Source: Pseudomonadales bacterium (GTDB lineage: Bacteria > Pseudomonadota > Gammaproteobacteria > Pseudomonadales > Pseudohongiellaceae). Taken from it: a DNA stretch of 64,000 nucleotides. Below the pieces are notes generated by a model. The model made no database searches. It was not told the DNA's origin and saw only the letters and a program-made list of their open reading frames with translations. How positions within the stretch are numbered: position 1 is the stretch's first letter; each line of letters begins with the position of its first letter. Positions 17,125 through 25,250 of this stretch are shown in pieces. The position numbers and the translations under genes are program-made. The stretch spans positions 1,259,001 through 1,323,000 of the forward strand of contig JACKOH010000001.1 in NCBI GenBank assembly GCA_024234395.1. The letters run 5' to 3'.

Positions 17125-17943
17125 TTACTGGCGCACGAAGCGGTAGTTGCGGCGCTCCGGACTGATGGGCCGGTTACTGCGGAACGGGTTGATATCCAGT
17201 CCGCCGCGGCGATTGAAGTTCATTCCCACCGTCAGTGATTCGGGTGCACACTTGAACATCAGATCCCGGTAGATTCGCTCCGCACATTCCTCGTGATAAC
17301 CGGCATGCTGCCGGAATGAGCACAGGTAGGCCAGCAGACTCGACTCCTCAATCCGCGGTCCACTGTACTGCACCATGACCGTCGCCCAGTCCGGCTGTCC
17401 GGTAACCGGACAGTTGGAGCGGAACAGATTGCTGTACAGGGCACACTGTTCGGTCACCGCCCCGGTCGTTCTGAGCAGTTCTGCATCGGGTTGTAATTCA
17501 GTGACCCGGATAGCCAGATTGTCTATACACTTACCTGGCGGCACCCGGATCTGTGCTGCGCTGCTTTCCGCCAGTTGCCTGATCACCACTTTCACTTCCG
17601 AACTGGTGACCTCCTTCAGGTCGGAAGCGATCCGCTCGGCAAAATTCTCGGTCCTGGCGAACACTTCATTGTTGAGTGAGTTCAGATAAAGCTTCAATGA
17701 CTTGGACTCGACCAGGTTTTCCGAGCGGGCATCGAAATAAAATTCGCCCATGGCTGCCTCGGGCTTGCCAGCTTCATTGAGCCACGACAGTTCATAGGCA
17801 CGCCACAGATCGAAGCCGTGCAATTCCAGCTTTTTGTCGATATCCAGTAACGACCGGGATGCCCAGCGGGGAATACCATACAGCAGTCCCGGATCGTAGT
17901 GACTAGGGTACTCGGTGGCCTGGCCAAGAGGATTGCCGTCCAT
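17125..17943 (-). CDS. queF: NADPH-dependent 7-cyano-7-deazaguanine reductase
   Basis: 272 aa, the long (bimodular, YqfD-like) QueF type. It reduces preQ0 to preQ1 with NADPH in queuosine synthesis, in the cytoplasm. The substrate motif ESKSLKLYLNS lies at 79-89. The catalytic Cys178 is in SNCPVTGQPD with Asp185 seven residues on, and the C-terminal RRGGLDINPFRS is typical. It follows the ABC permease by about 12 bp on the same strand, so co-transcription is likely, although no functional link is known. Confidence 0.94.
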   Translation of the reverse strand: MDGNPLGQATEYPSHYDPGLLYGIPRWASRSLLDIDKKLELHGFDLWRAYELSWLNEAGKPEAAMGEFYFDARSENLVESKSLKLYLNSLNNEVFARTENFAERIASDLKEVTSSEVKVVIRQLAESSAAQIRVPPGKCIDNLAIRVTELQPDAELLRTTGAVTEQCALYSNLFRSNCPVTGQPDWATVMVQYSGPRIEESSLLAYLCSFRQHAGYHEECAERIYRDLMFKCAPESLTVGMNFNRRGGLDINPFRSNRPISPERRNYRFVRQ

Positions 17944-17955
17944 ACGCCGTCCAGA

Positions 17956-18738
17956 TCAGCTGCGCAGACCGGTGCCGCGACGGAGCAGCAGGATACATCC
18001 GATATAGAGGGCCACGGCAAACAACACCAGAATCAGGAATGCCCAGACGGTATTGACATCGGATACACCGAGGATTCCATAACGAAAAGTGTTGACCATG
18101 TAAAAAATCGGATTCAGCGCCGACACGCCCTGCCAGAAAGGCGGCAGCAGCTGTGCTGAGTAAAATACCCCGCCAAGGTAGATCAGCGGGGTCAGCACGA
18201 AAGTGGGGATAATGGATATGTCGTCAAAACTGTTGGCAAACAGGGCATTGATAAATCCTGCCAGCGAGAAAACCATGGCGGTCAGCAGGATCACCGAACC
18301 GGTCAGCAGCAGATTCTGGATATGCAGGTCGGTGAAGAACAGCGACATCAGCGTGACAATGGCGCCTACCGCCAGTCCTCTGGCCATACCGCCAACCACA
18401 AAGCCGGACAGAATAATGTAGTTGGGCACCGGAGCGACCAGCAGTTCTTCGACACTGCGCTGAAATTTGTGACTGAAGAACGAGGACACCACGTTGGAAT
18501 AGGAATTCTGGATTACCGCCATCATGATCAGTCCCGGCACGATAAAATCCATGTACTGAAAGCCGCCCATATCCCCTACCCGGCGCCCGATCAGGTTCCC
18601 GAAGATTACGAAATAGAGGCCAATGGTGATCGCCGGTGGCACCAGGGTCTGCAGCCAGATGCGGGAAAACCGCCTGACTTCCTTGATGACGATGGTCTCG
18701 AATGCAATGTACTTGTGATTGGTTGGAAATCCGGACAT
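17956..18738 (-). CDS. ABC-2 type transporter permease (YadH-like)
   Basis: 260 aa with about six membrane spans in the ABC-2 pattern (GLYFVIFGNLIG, IMMAVIQNSYSNVVSSFF, VILLTAMVFSLAGFINALFA, ILVLFAVALYIGCILL). The middle loop motif (FVLTPLIYLGGVFYS) is characteristic of the family that includes YadH and drug or polysaccharide exporters. It starts six bp after the ATPase gene ends. The substrate is unknown. Confidence 0.9.
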   Translation of the reverse strand: MSGFPTNHKYIAFETIVIKEVRRFSRIWLQTLVPPAITIGLYFVIFGNLIGRRVGDMGGFQYMDFIVPGLIMMAVIQNSYSNVVSSFFSHKFQRSVEELLVAPVPNYIILSGFVVGGMARGLAVGAIVTLMSLFFTDLHIQNLLLTGSVILLTAMVFSLAGFINALFANSFDDISIIPTFVLTPLIYLGGVFYSAQLLPPFWQGVSALNPIFYMVNTFRYGILGVSDVNTVWAFLILVLFAVALYIGCILLLRRGTGLRS

Positions 18739-18744
18739 GAATAC

Positions 18745-19665
18745 CTACTCGTCTCGAAGTTTGGCCAGAAACAGTTGTTCCAGCCGATTGGTCTTGTTGC
18801 GCATGCTGGTAACCTGAATACCCCGGTCCCCCAGATACGAGAACAGTTCGCCCAGGTCCCGGGACCCGCTGACCTCGACTTCAATACAGTGACTGTCAAT
18901 CTTGTGCAGGGTGACGCCGTCCGGGGTGTCATTGGGCAGCTCGAACAGTTCATTGATCAGGTCGAGGATAAATACCTGGGAGTCCAGTTGCGAAAGCAGA
19001 CGCTTCATGGAGGTATTCTCGATAATCTCGCCCTCATCGATGATGGCGATATTGCGGCACAGATGCTCGGCTTCCTCCAGGTAGTGAGTGGTCAGGATAA
19101 TGGTTGTCCCGGCACGGTTGATCTCAGTGAGAAATTCCCACATCGAGCGTCGCAGCTCGATATCCACGCCGGCAGTCGGCTCATCGAGAATCAGCAGGCG
19201 TGGCTCGTGCACCAGTGCCCTGGCTATCATCAGCCGTCGCTTCATGCCACCCGACAGGGTCCGCGAACGCATCATCCGCTTGTCCCACAATCCCAGTTTG
19301 CGCAGATAGGTCTCGGCCCGCTCAGCAGCCAGCTTCCGGGACAGACCGTAGTACCCCGCCTGGGTCATGACGATATCCCGGACCCGTTCGAACTGGCTGA
19401 AATTGACTTCCTGAGGAACGATACCCAGATCCAGTTTGGTCTCGAAAACATGCGTATCCACGTCCTTGCCGAACACAGCCACCTTTCCTGAGGTTTTTTT
19501 CACCAGGGTGGCGATAACCCCGATAGTCGTGGATTTCCCGGCCCCATTCGGTCCCAGCAGGGCAAAAAAGTCGCCCGGCTGCACCTCCAGGGAAATGCCT
19601 TTCAGTGCCTCATGGCCGTTATCGTAGGTTTTCTTGAGATTCTCAATCGAGATTGCAGCTGTCAT
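18745..19665 (-). CDS. ABC transporter ATP-binding protein (YadG-like)
   Basis: 306 aa from the ATG at 19665 (MTAAISIENLKKTY). It shows Walker A GPNGAGKST near residue 37, the Q-loop region VPQEVNFS, signature LSGGM, Walker B LLILDEPTAGVD and the switch His in TTHYLEE. A C-terminal extension of about 90 residues is typical of the DrrA/YadG class. It powers the YadH-like permease encoded downstream. A start 22 codons upstream is open but adds residues not seen in the family. Confidence 0.92.
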   Translation of the reverse strand: MTAAISIENLKKTYDNGHEALKGISLEVQPGDFFALLGPNGAGKSTTIGVIATLVKKTSGKVAVFGKDVDTHVFETKLDLGIVPQEVNFSQFERVRDIVMTQAGYYGLSRKLAAERAETYLRKLGLWDKRMMRSRTLSGGMKRRLMIARALVHEPRLLILDEPTAGVDIELRRSMWEFLTEINRAGTTIILTTHYLEEAEHLCRNIAIIDEGEIIENTSMKRLLSQLDSQVFILDLINELFELPNDTPDGVTLHKIDSHCIEVEVSGSRDLGELFSYLGDRGIQVTSMRNKTNRLEQLFLAKLRDE

Positions 19666-19766
19666 CGTGATCCATGCGAGAGTGCGGGTCTGAAGCTGAC
19701 GGAGTATGCGGGTAAAGTGGCCGCTCTGCAACTGACGGGCCGGGGCGGTTGAGCGGCCCGGACTGG

Positions 19767-20663
19767 CTACTGATACTCGTCGTTGCCGGGTGCGGAGTGA
19801 TCCCGTCCGGGCCGGCTGGCGGAACGATGCAGCAACTGCTCAGGTCCGCCTTCGACGCGCCGGGCGATTTTACGGTGCTCGAGCAGCAGCCAGTCAGTGA
19901 AGTCCTCGAACTCCTCCCGGCTCATGCGGATTGGCCAGCATAGTTGCGCCACGCCGTGCTCCAGAACAAAACTGTCCTGACGGTGGCTGGCATCGGGCTC
20001 AGTCTCAGGCCGGGCCGCGGCTCCGGCCCGCTTCAGTTCCACTCCCGACGTCTCCGATCCGGTACTGGCGACGAGTGACGAGACGGACGAAACAGACGCG
20101 CCGGCCGCTCCACCTTGCCGATCAGGTCTCCCATGCCGGTTCTGCCCGTTCATGTTGGTATCGTCTGCTCCCGGGCTGTCACCGGCCACCGGTCGTGGTG
20201 GACGGGTATTGAGCAGACGCAGTGAATTTTTAAACACCTGGGCGGTTCGATCTGCCGCCGCCGGTTTGAAATGGTATTTTTTCTGCAGGTAGGACGTCAT
20301 TTCGTGCACTGCACCCTGCGATCCGTAATGCTCGTACAGATCACTGAAAACCCGGTTGTGCCGCAGGCAGCGCAACAATGCAGCCTGTCGGTCAGTCTGA
20401 TCTTCAGCATCGGTATCAGCGATGATCAGTACCGCATCATCCGCCACGCGCAGTTCTCTGCCCCGCCCCTCCACTAACCCGAACCCCCGCACGGCCCCCA
20501 GGGCACGGCGTGAGGCACCATTCAGCCCGTTGTATCCCATACGCGCCACGGCCCTGGCACCGGAAAAACTGTTGCGGCCCTCCTCGCCATAAATGAGGCG
20601 GGTTTTATCGATCGCTTCATCGAGCGTGTGGGCAGGGCAATTGGGAGAACGTTTGGCAGGCAT
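19767..20663 (-). CDS. Hypothetical protein with winged-helix-like N-terminal part
   Basis: About 298 aa from ATG at 20663; a TTG at 20708 with AAAGG upstream would give 313 aa. The N-terminal 140 residues (LDEAIDKTRLIYGEEGRNSFSG..., SRRALGAVRGFGLVEGRGRELRV) have a helix-helix-strand pattern like a winged helix. The middle is a low-complexity linker rich in Ser, Gly and Pro (about 150-210). The C-terminal segment (MSREEFEDFTDWLLLEHRKI) is helical and acidic. No family is recognised; DNA binding is an inference. A perfect 11-bp palindrome lies just upstream, a candidate operator. Confidence 0.65.
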   Translation of the reverse strand: MPAKRSPNCPAHTLDEAIDKTRLIYGEEGRNSFSGARAVARMGYNGLNGASRRALGAVRGFGLVEGRGRELRVADDAVLIIADTDAEDQTDRQAALLRCLRHNRVFSDLYEHYGSQGAVHEMTSYLQKKYHFKPAAADRTAQVFKNSLRLLNTRPPRPVAGDSPGADDTNMNGQNRHGRPDRQGGAAGASVSSVSSLVASTGSETSGVELKRAGAAARPETEPDASHRQDSFVLEHGVAQLCWPIRMSREEFEDFTDWLLLEHRKIARRVEGGPEQLLHRSASRPGRDHSAPGNDEYQ

Positions 20664-20710
20664 GAGCGAGGCTGTCGGCGGTAGTTTCCAGGTTGTCGTC
20701 TGTTGCAATT

Positions 20711-20735
20711 AATAGCCTTTTACTAAAAGGCTATT
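20711..20735. promoter_or_regulatory. Perfect 11-bp inverted repeat upstream of the winged-helix-like gene
   Basis: AATAGCCTTTT-ACT-AAAAGGCTATT. It overlaps the ribosome-site region of the TTG start or lies about 50 bp before the ATG at 20663. It could be an operator, a hairpin that masks the ribosome site, or an A/T-flanked terminator. Confidence 0.5.
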
Positions 20736-21059
20736 TGCTATTTAGCCGCAATTGGCCGGCAGACTCAAGCGTAATGACGAAAAAATCCAGCCTGGAGGGA
20801 CAAACCGGGCAGTAAAACGCTGTTGAACCAGTCAATTCCCGGATCAATGGATGCGGATAAGCAGCCCGGCAGCAGGCGCCGACAATCAGCATGGGGGACG
20901 GGAAGTCCGGACTAATTCAAGAAGGGTTGCACTGGTGAGACCAGCAAGTAGGTTCCGATGAGGGTCGTTCTTAGTCAGGCGTAATGGTATGGCAAGCTGA
21001 AGGTCCTTCTCGAAAGCTGCCGAGAGCTGTCGAAAAGTCCATGATGTGGTGCAGGAAAA
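20736..21059. other. Intergenic region next to tRNA-Glu
   Basis: No reading frame of note. Small stems such as CTGGT-GAG-ACCAG near 20933 are present. I could not match it to a known RNA family. Confidence 0.4.
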
Positions 21060-21135
<76 letters not shown>

Positions 21136-21568
21136 GTACAGGAAGTCTTTCGGGTGTCCTCGAAAGAGCGAGGGATTCTAAGAATCCTTTGTCCCGCAGT
21201 CAAGCAATTGCTACAAAAATTCCTCAAAATGTCTGCGAGCTCATTCGCTTCCCCGGCAAACCAAACGTACCGCCTCAATGCAGCCTGGTTAAGCTGGACA
21301 GACTGCCGCCCATTGCGCACAATTCAGCGGCCTGGCGGCCAGGAAAAACCCGCGCAGCGGGACGAGCGAAGCCCGGGTTGACCGTTCGATGGTTAGCGCC
21401 TCCTCCGTGAATGTAGTCACACTGTGGGGAGTCTTTCAGGCGCACCGATAGGAGGTCTGTTATCATCCCCGTTTCGGAATCAGAATCTCGATTGACCCGT
21501 CGCGCCACCCCATCGGGCCAAGGTCAGCAGCAGGAAGTCAAAACAGTAAAACAGGAATCGATCAACCC
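21136..21568. other. Intergenic region between tRNA-Glu and the 465-aa gene
   Basis: About 430 bp upstream of the tRNA and of the next gene. No gene, strong promoter or repeat could be supported. Confidence 0.35.
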
Positions 21569-22966
21569 GTGCTAATCCTCCTGATTATTATCGCAACCTT
21601 TGCTCTACTGGCATTGCTGGTGTTTGGTCTGCACCGTTATCAACTCTCCATGGCCCAGTCCAATGCTGACCTGCACGACCCACTGCCGCCGCTGGACAAC
21701 ATCACCCTCGACCCCAACCTGCCGGATCTCGATTTTGAAGAGGAACTATCCGGACCGAACCGGTCGCTGGCAGATCGACGATCAGTCGGTTCCGATGCCG
21801 CCGCTCGCCAGCCAACCCCGGCAGCAGGAATTGACCAGGACGATAATAGTGGACAGCAAAAGCCGTTTCCGGCCGATGAGACAGCTGTCGAGAAAACTGA
21901 AATTCTGTTTGCTGCCGAGGTCATTGCGGAGGGTCAAGCCAGCAGTCGAGACCAGGAATCTGACAGCGACGATGACGAGGATACCTTCATCACGACTCCG
22001 GAGCCGGATGTCCAGAGTAAGATCAACACCCGAAACCAGGACGGGGAAACTACCGAAATCAACCCAGCGGAATCTGACCGGAAGGCGAGTTACGGAGCTG
22101 AGCAGAGCGGTGATCAGAACGTAGCACAGCAACCGCATCCCGACGAAATCTATACCTCCGAGGTCGGCGAACCACCTGTCTCGAGGTCCGGCCAACCTGG
22201 ACAGCCAGACTTGGACGGCGGCGCAGAACCGGTCACCAGGGAGCAATCTCCGGCAATGCGGGACGGCCAACCGTCGCCAGCTGAAAATAACCTGTCAACA
22301 GCGACCGGTTCCGGCGGGTTCAGGGAGACGGACGACAGCCCCGACGCAGCAGACCAGGAAGTCACGCAGATCTCGGTACCGGAAGTCATAACGGAAAATA
22401 TGCGGGGAACCGATTCCGACCCGATTCCTGTAAGCCACGCGACTACCGGGCAGAGCGAGACAACCCGTTTCAACGTTCCAGACAGTGCCGACGCCGATAA
22501 CATCGAAAACTGGCAGGAACAGATCGGAGAACTCAAAAGGCTGGATCGGCTCGATGAAGCCCTGAGGATATGCCAGGAACAGTTGCCCCTGTGGAGCGCC
22601 TACCAACAGGCATCGTTGATTCACCGGGCCAGGATCAAACAACACAGCCAGGATGGCCAGCCGATCGAGGAAGAACTCAGGGCTCTGTACAACCTGGCCG
22701 CACAGGCGAGCTTTCTTCACGATCGCGTCAAGGGACTGCCAAACCTGCCGCTCTCCCAACTCAAGCAGGTGGACCTGGAAGAAATCTCCCGGCTGGAAAT
22801 GCCCTACCCGCAGATCGGCTATAACGAGCTACGGCTGATCAAGAAGACAGACATCAAACTGCTGCTGGAATGCTGGGGCAAACCAAAAGCCCATTTAAAG
22901 CCTCGAGAATTGCACGGCGAAACCTGGAAAAGCCTTATAGCCCGACGCCAGACTACTCTGTTTTAA
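21569..22966 (+). CDS. Single-pass membrane protein with long acidic disordered region
   Basis: 465 aa. One N-terminal membrane span (about 2-22, LILLIIIATFALLALLVFG) is followed by about 290 residues rich in Asp, Glu, Gln, Pro and Ser with no fold. The C-terminal 150 residues are helical (NWQEQIGELKRLDRLDEALRICQEQLPLW...LYNLAAQASFLHDRV) and end in a compact conserved-looking block (MPYPQIGYNELRLIKKTDIK). The layout recalls ZipA-like anchors (membrane tether, flexible linker, terminal domain), but the C-terminal domain is not ZipA. Function unknown; a cell-envelope or tRNA-linked role cannot be inferred from the neighbours. Confidence 0.75.
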   Translation: MLILLIIIATFALLALLVFGLHRYQLSMAQSNADLHDPLPPLDNITLDPNLPDLDFEEELSGPNRSLADRRSVGSDAAARQPTPAAGIDQDDNSGQQKPFPADETAVEKTEILFAAEVIAEGQASSRDQESDSDDDEDTFITTPEPDVQSKINTRNQDGETTEINPAESDRKASYGAEQSGDQNVAQQPHPDEIYTSEVGEPPVSRSGQPGQPDLDGGAEPVTREQSPAMRDGQPSPAENNLSTATGSGGFRETDDSPDAADQEVTQISVPEVITENMRGTDSDPIPVSHATTGQSETTRFNVPDSADADNIENWQEQIGELKRLDRLDEALRICQEQLPLWSAYQQASLIHRARIKQHSQDGQPIEEELRALYNLAAQASFLHDRVKGLPNLPLSQLKQVDLEEISRLEMPYPQIGYNELRLIKKTDIKLLLECWGKPKAHLKPRELHGETWKSLIARRQTTLF

Positions 22967-23358
22967 ACCGGATCGGTTCTAATCGGGAGCCAGAAAATTC
23001 TGTTTTTAACTAGCCGGTCAGTTTTCCTTGACCGGCAAAATCAGCTATGACATCCTGCTCGATGCGGCAAATTTCGGTAATTCAGATTCGGCACCGGGTC
23101 AGGGGTCACTATCCCGGTGATCGGCAGGCTCTATGACCGTAATAACAGGCCATATGAATCGACCGTAAGAACCGCAAGTACTGCATGAATCACAACTGCA
23201 TGAATCACAAGAGCCGCAAGAATAAATCCGATCGAGAAAAAAATCGGATAAAAAAAATCGGACAGTGAATAGTAAATAGTGAATAGCCGGATCGGGATAA
23301 CCCCGATACTGGCTCGATACAGAAAAGAGTCAGACTCCAGCGAGACGAGAGACCAGGC
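22967..23358. other. Intergenic region with hairpin and short tandem repeats
   Basis: GCCGGTCA/TGACCGGC with an eight-base loop lies at 23013-23036, a possible terminator for the preceding gene. Further on, a 15-bp unit ACTGCATGAATCACA is repeated in tandem near 23178-23208. Then come ATCGGAT/ATCCGAT and A-rich repeats and a repeated AGTGAATAG. No gene is credible. Confidence 0.5.
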
Positions 23359-23622
23359 ATGAACAAACGCGAACCATTGCAGAGTAATGCTGATAACCCA
23401 ATCAACATTGACGAGAAGCTGGTCGAGGAAGGCATCGCTCAGCTGGCCAGCGAGATCAGGGTGCTTGAGGACTGGCTGGAAGAGCTCGAGCATTCCGAAA
23501 CCATCGATTCCGAGATCATGGCAGCCAGGAAGTCCTACCATGACATGCTGCGCAGTCGCCGCGAGATGCTCAGCGCCCTTCACAAACACGCCGGGGCCGA
23601 TATTATTCACGCCAAGCGTTGA
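23359..23622 (+). CDS. Small hypothetical coiled-coil-like protein
   Basis: 87 aa, mainly charged helix (EKLVEEGIAQLASEIRVLEDWLEELEH, then RREMLSALHKHAG) suggesting a short helical hairpin or coiled coil. No signal peptide. The ribosome site is weak. It lies 94 bp upstream of the dUTPase-like gene on the same strand. Unrecognised. Confidence 0.6.
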   Translation: MNKREPLQSNADNPINIDEKLVEEGIAQLASEIRVLEDWLEELEHSETIDSEIMAARKSYHDMLRSRREMLSALHKHAGADIIHAKR

Positions 23623-23716
23623 ATGCCCTCGGGGATTTAGACTGTCTAAATTCTCCGCTGAACCTTCCCCCGCCAGACCCAGATTCAGGGCCTCCGAGCC
23701 CTGACCGACCGACACT

Positions 23717-24385
23717 ATGAGCAATTTGACAGACACCCAGGCAGAGACCATGTTGACGCTGCAATACGGCATGAACAGCAAGGTCGACGAAAATTGGCTT
23801 GCCGCCCGCTACCCTTACCTGAGGGCGGTGGTTATTGAAGGCGCTGAGGCGATTGAACATCACGGCTGGAAATGGTGGAAACACCAGCAGCAGGACCTGT
23901 CCCAGCTGCAGATGGAACTCATCGATATCTGGCATTTCATGCTTTCGGAAATGCTGCTCGATTGCGAAGGCGATATCGAACAGGCCGCCGGCAGCCTGAT
24001 GGACGCGGTGGAAAGCCATACCGCCGACAGCCTGGTATTTGACGGCCAGTCCTACCGGATCGGTGACCTGGATCTGATCGGTAAACTGGAATTGCTGATC
24101 GGCACCAGTGTTTCACGGCGGATAGAGATCGGGCTTTTTGCTGCAATCATGCGCGATTGTCAGATGGACTGGGACGACCTGTTCCGCCAGTACGTGGGCA
24201 AGAACGTGCTCAATTTCTTCCGTCAGGATAACGGCTATAAACAGGGAAGTTACCGGAAAAACTGGTCCGGCCGTGAAGATAACGAACACCTGGTGGAAAT
24301 TCTGGCCGAACTGAACGCACGTGATGACCACTTTCAGGAGCAGCTGTATCAGGCTCTGGAAATACGCTACCAGGTGATTGACTGA
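23717..24385 (+). CDS. Dimeric all-alpha dUTPase-family protein
   Basis: 222 aa. The all-alpha NTP-pyrophosphohydrolase (dUTPase_2) signature is clear: Glu41-x-x-Glu44 in the stretch EGAEAIEHHGWKWWK, and Glu67-x-x-Asp70 in MELIDIWHFML, the four metal ligands. The family hydrolyses dUTP (and dUDP) to dUMP. The C-terminal region (YKQGSYRKNWSGREDN) matches the conserved phosphate-binding part. It converges with nfuA; a small dyad TCACTG-CA-CAGTGA lies between them at 24420-24433. Confidence 0.85.
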   Translation: MSNLTDTQAETMLTLQYGMNSKVDENWLAARYPYLRAVVIEGAEAIEHHGWKWWKHQQQDLSQLQMELIDIWHFMLSEMLLDCEGDIEQAAGSLMDAVESHTADSLVFDGQSYRIGDLDLIGKLELLIGTSVSRRIEIGLFAAIMRDCQMDWDDLFRQYVGKNVLNFFRQDNGYKQGSYRKNWSGREDNEHLVEILAELNARDDHFQEQLYQALEIRYQVID

Positions 24386-24463
24386 CCTGTATCGCTCCTT
24401 TCAGGAGACCGGCGGCATGTCACTGCACAGTGATTCGAAATCACCGCAGGTTTTCATGCCTGC

Positions 24464-25048
24464 CTATTGATAATACGCGTTTTCTTTCTGGCTGTGATCG
24501 GTAACGTCCCGGACCTCCGTCAGCTCCGGAATAGTCTCAAGCAGGGTCTTTTCAACACCGTCCTTGAGCGTCACATCGACCATACCGCAACCCTGGCATC
24601 CACCACCGAAGCGCAGTACAGCGATGGTGTCCCGGAAAATCTCTTCCAGAGTCACATTACCGCCATGAGCGGCCAGGGCCGGGTTGACATCGTTGTACAG
24701 CACGTAATTGATCCGGTCCGCCAGGGAACTGTCGTCGGTGAGCTTGGGTAACCTGGAGTTAGGCGCCTTGATGGTCAGCTGACCGCCACCGAGATCGTCC
24801 TTGGCAAAATCCACCACGGCGTCTTCCAGGAAAGGAATGCTCTGTTTTTCGGTAAATGCCCGGAATCCCTTGTATTCCTTGACTTCGTCGTCGCTTTTCT
24901 CTTCGCCGGGACGACAGAAGGAGATACAGGTCTCCGCCCGCGGGGTGCCGGCGTCGATAATGAAAATACGGATGGCGATGCCCTCACAATCCTGTTTTTT
25001 CAACAGTTCCGAGAGGTAATCCTGGGCCGATTCGGTGATAGTGATCAT
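24464..25048 (-). CDS. nfuA: Fe-S biogenesis protein NfuA
   Basis: 194 aa, full length. The N-terminal part is a degenerate A-type (HesB/IscA-like) domain without the full Cys set. The C-terminal NifU-like domain carries Cys151-x-x-Cys154 in GGGCQGCGM, which binds a [4Fe-4S] cluster for delivery to apo-enzymes. It is transcribed away from metH; the 200-bp gap holds promoters for both. Confidence 0.95.
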   Translation of the reverse strand: MITITESAQDYLSELLKKQDCEGIAIRIFIIDAGTPRAETCISFCRPGEEKSDDEVKEYKGFRAFTEKQSIPFLEDAVVDFAKDDLGGGQLTIKAPNSRLPKLTDDSSLADRINYVLYNDVNPALAAHGGNVTLEEIFRDTIAVLRFGGGCQGCGMVDVTLKDGVEKTLLETIPELTEVRDVTDHSQKENAYYQ

Positions 25049-25151
25049 GGCTAACTCTGCGCTACGGCTATTGAGACTATGAGCTAATTGTAACGTAACT
25101 GAATTTGTAATTAAATACCCTAGTAATTTGCTTGGTTATTTTGGGAAGCCA

Positions 25152-25182
25152 TTGATTTTTATGAGTGTTTATCTGGTAGAAT
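25152..25182 (+). promoter_or_regulatory. Possible sigma-70 promoter for metH
   Basis: TTGATT (25152-25157) and an extended TGG-TAGAAT (-10 at 25177-25182) with a 19-bp spacer. The leader then contains a small stem, GTGTCC...GGACGC near 25201-25220, before the metH start. Confidence 0.4.
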
Positions 25183-25250
25183 GCGCCCTCTTCAAAACAG
25201 GTGTCCCTCTTGACGGACGCTGGTAAGCCCCCGAACACGGACCTGGAATT

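Noticed and set aside
18322..19491. 389-codon plus-strand frame opposite the ABC transporter genes
   Set aside because: It is the antisense shadow of two intact transporter genes with full motifs.
20880..21059. Structured RNA (RNase P, tmRNA or intron remnant) beside tRNA-Glu
   Set aside because: Some short stems exist, but no conserved core of any of these RNAs could be recognised.
25180..25250. SAH or cobalamin riboswitch before metH
   Set aside because: Only a small 6-bp stem is seen; the conserved riboswitch cores could not be found.
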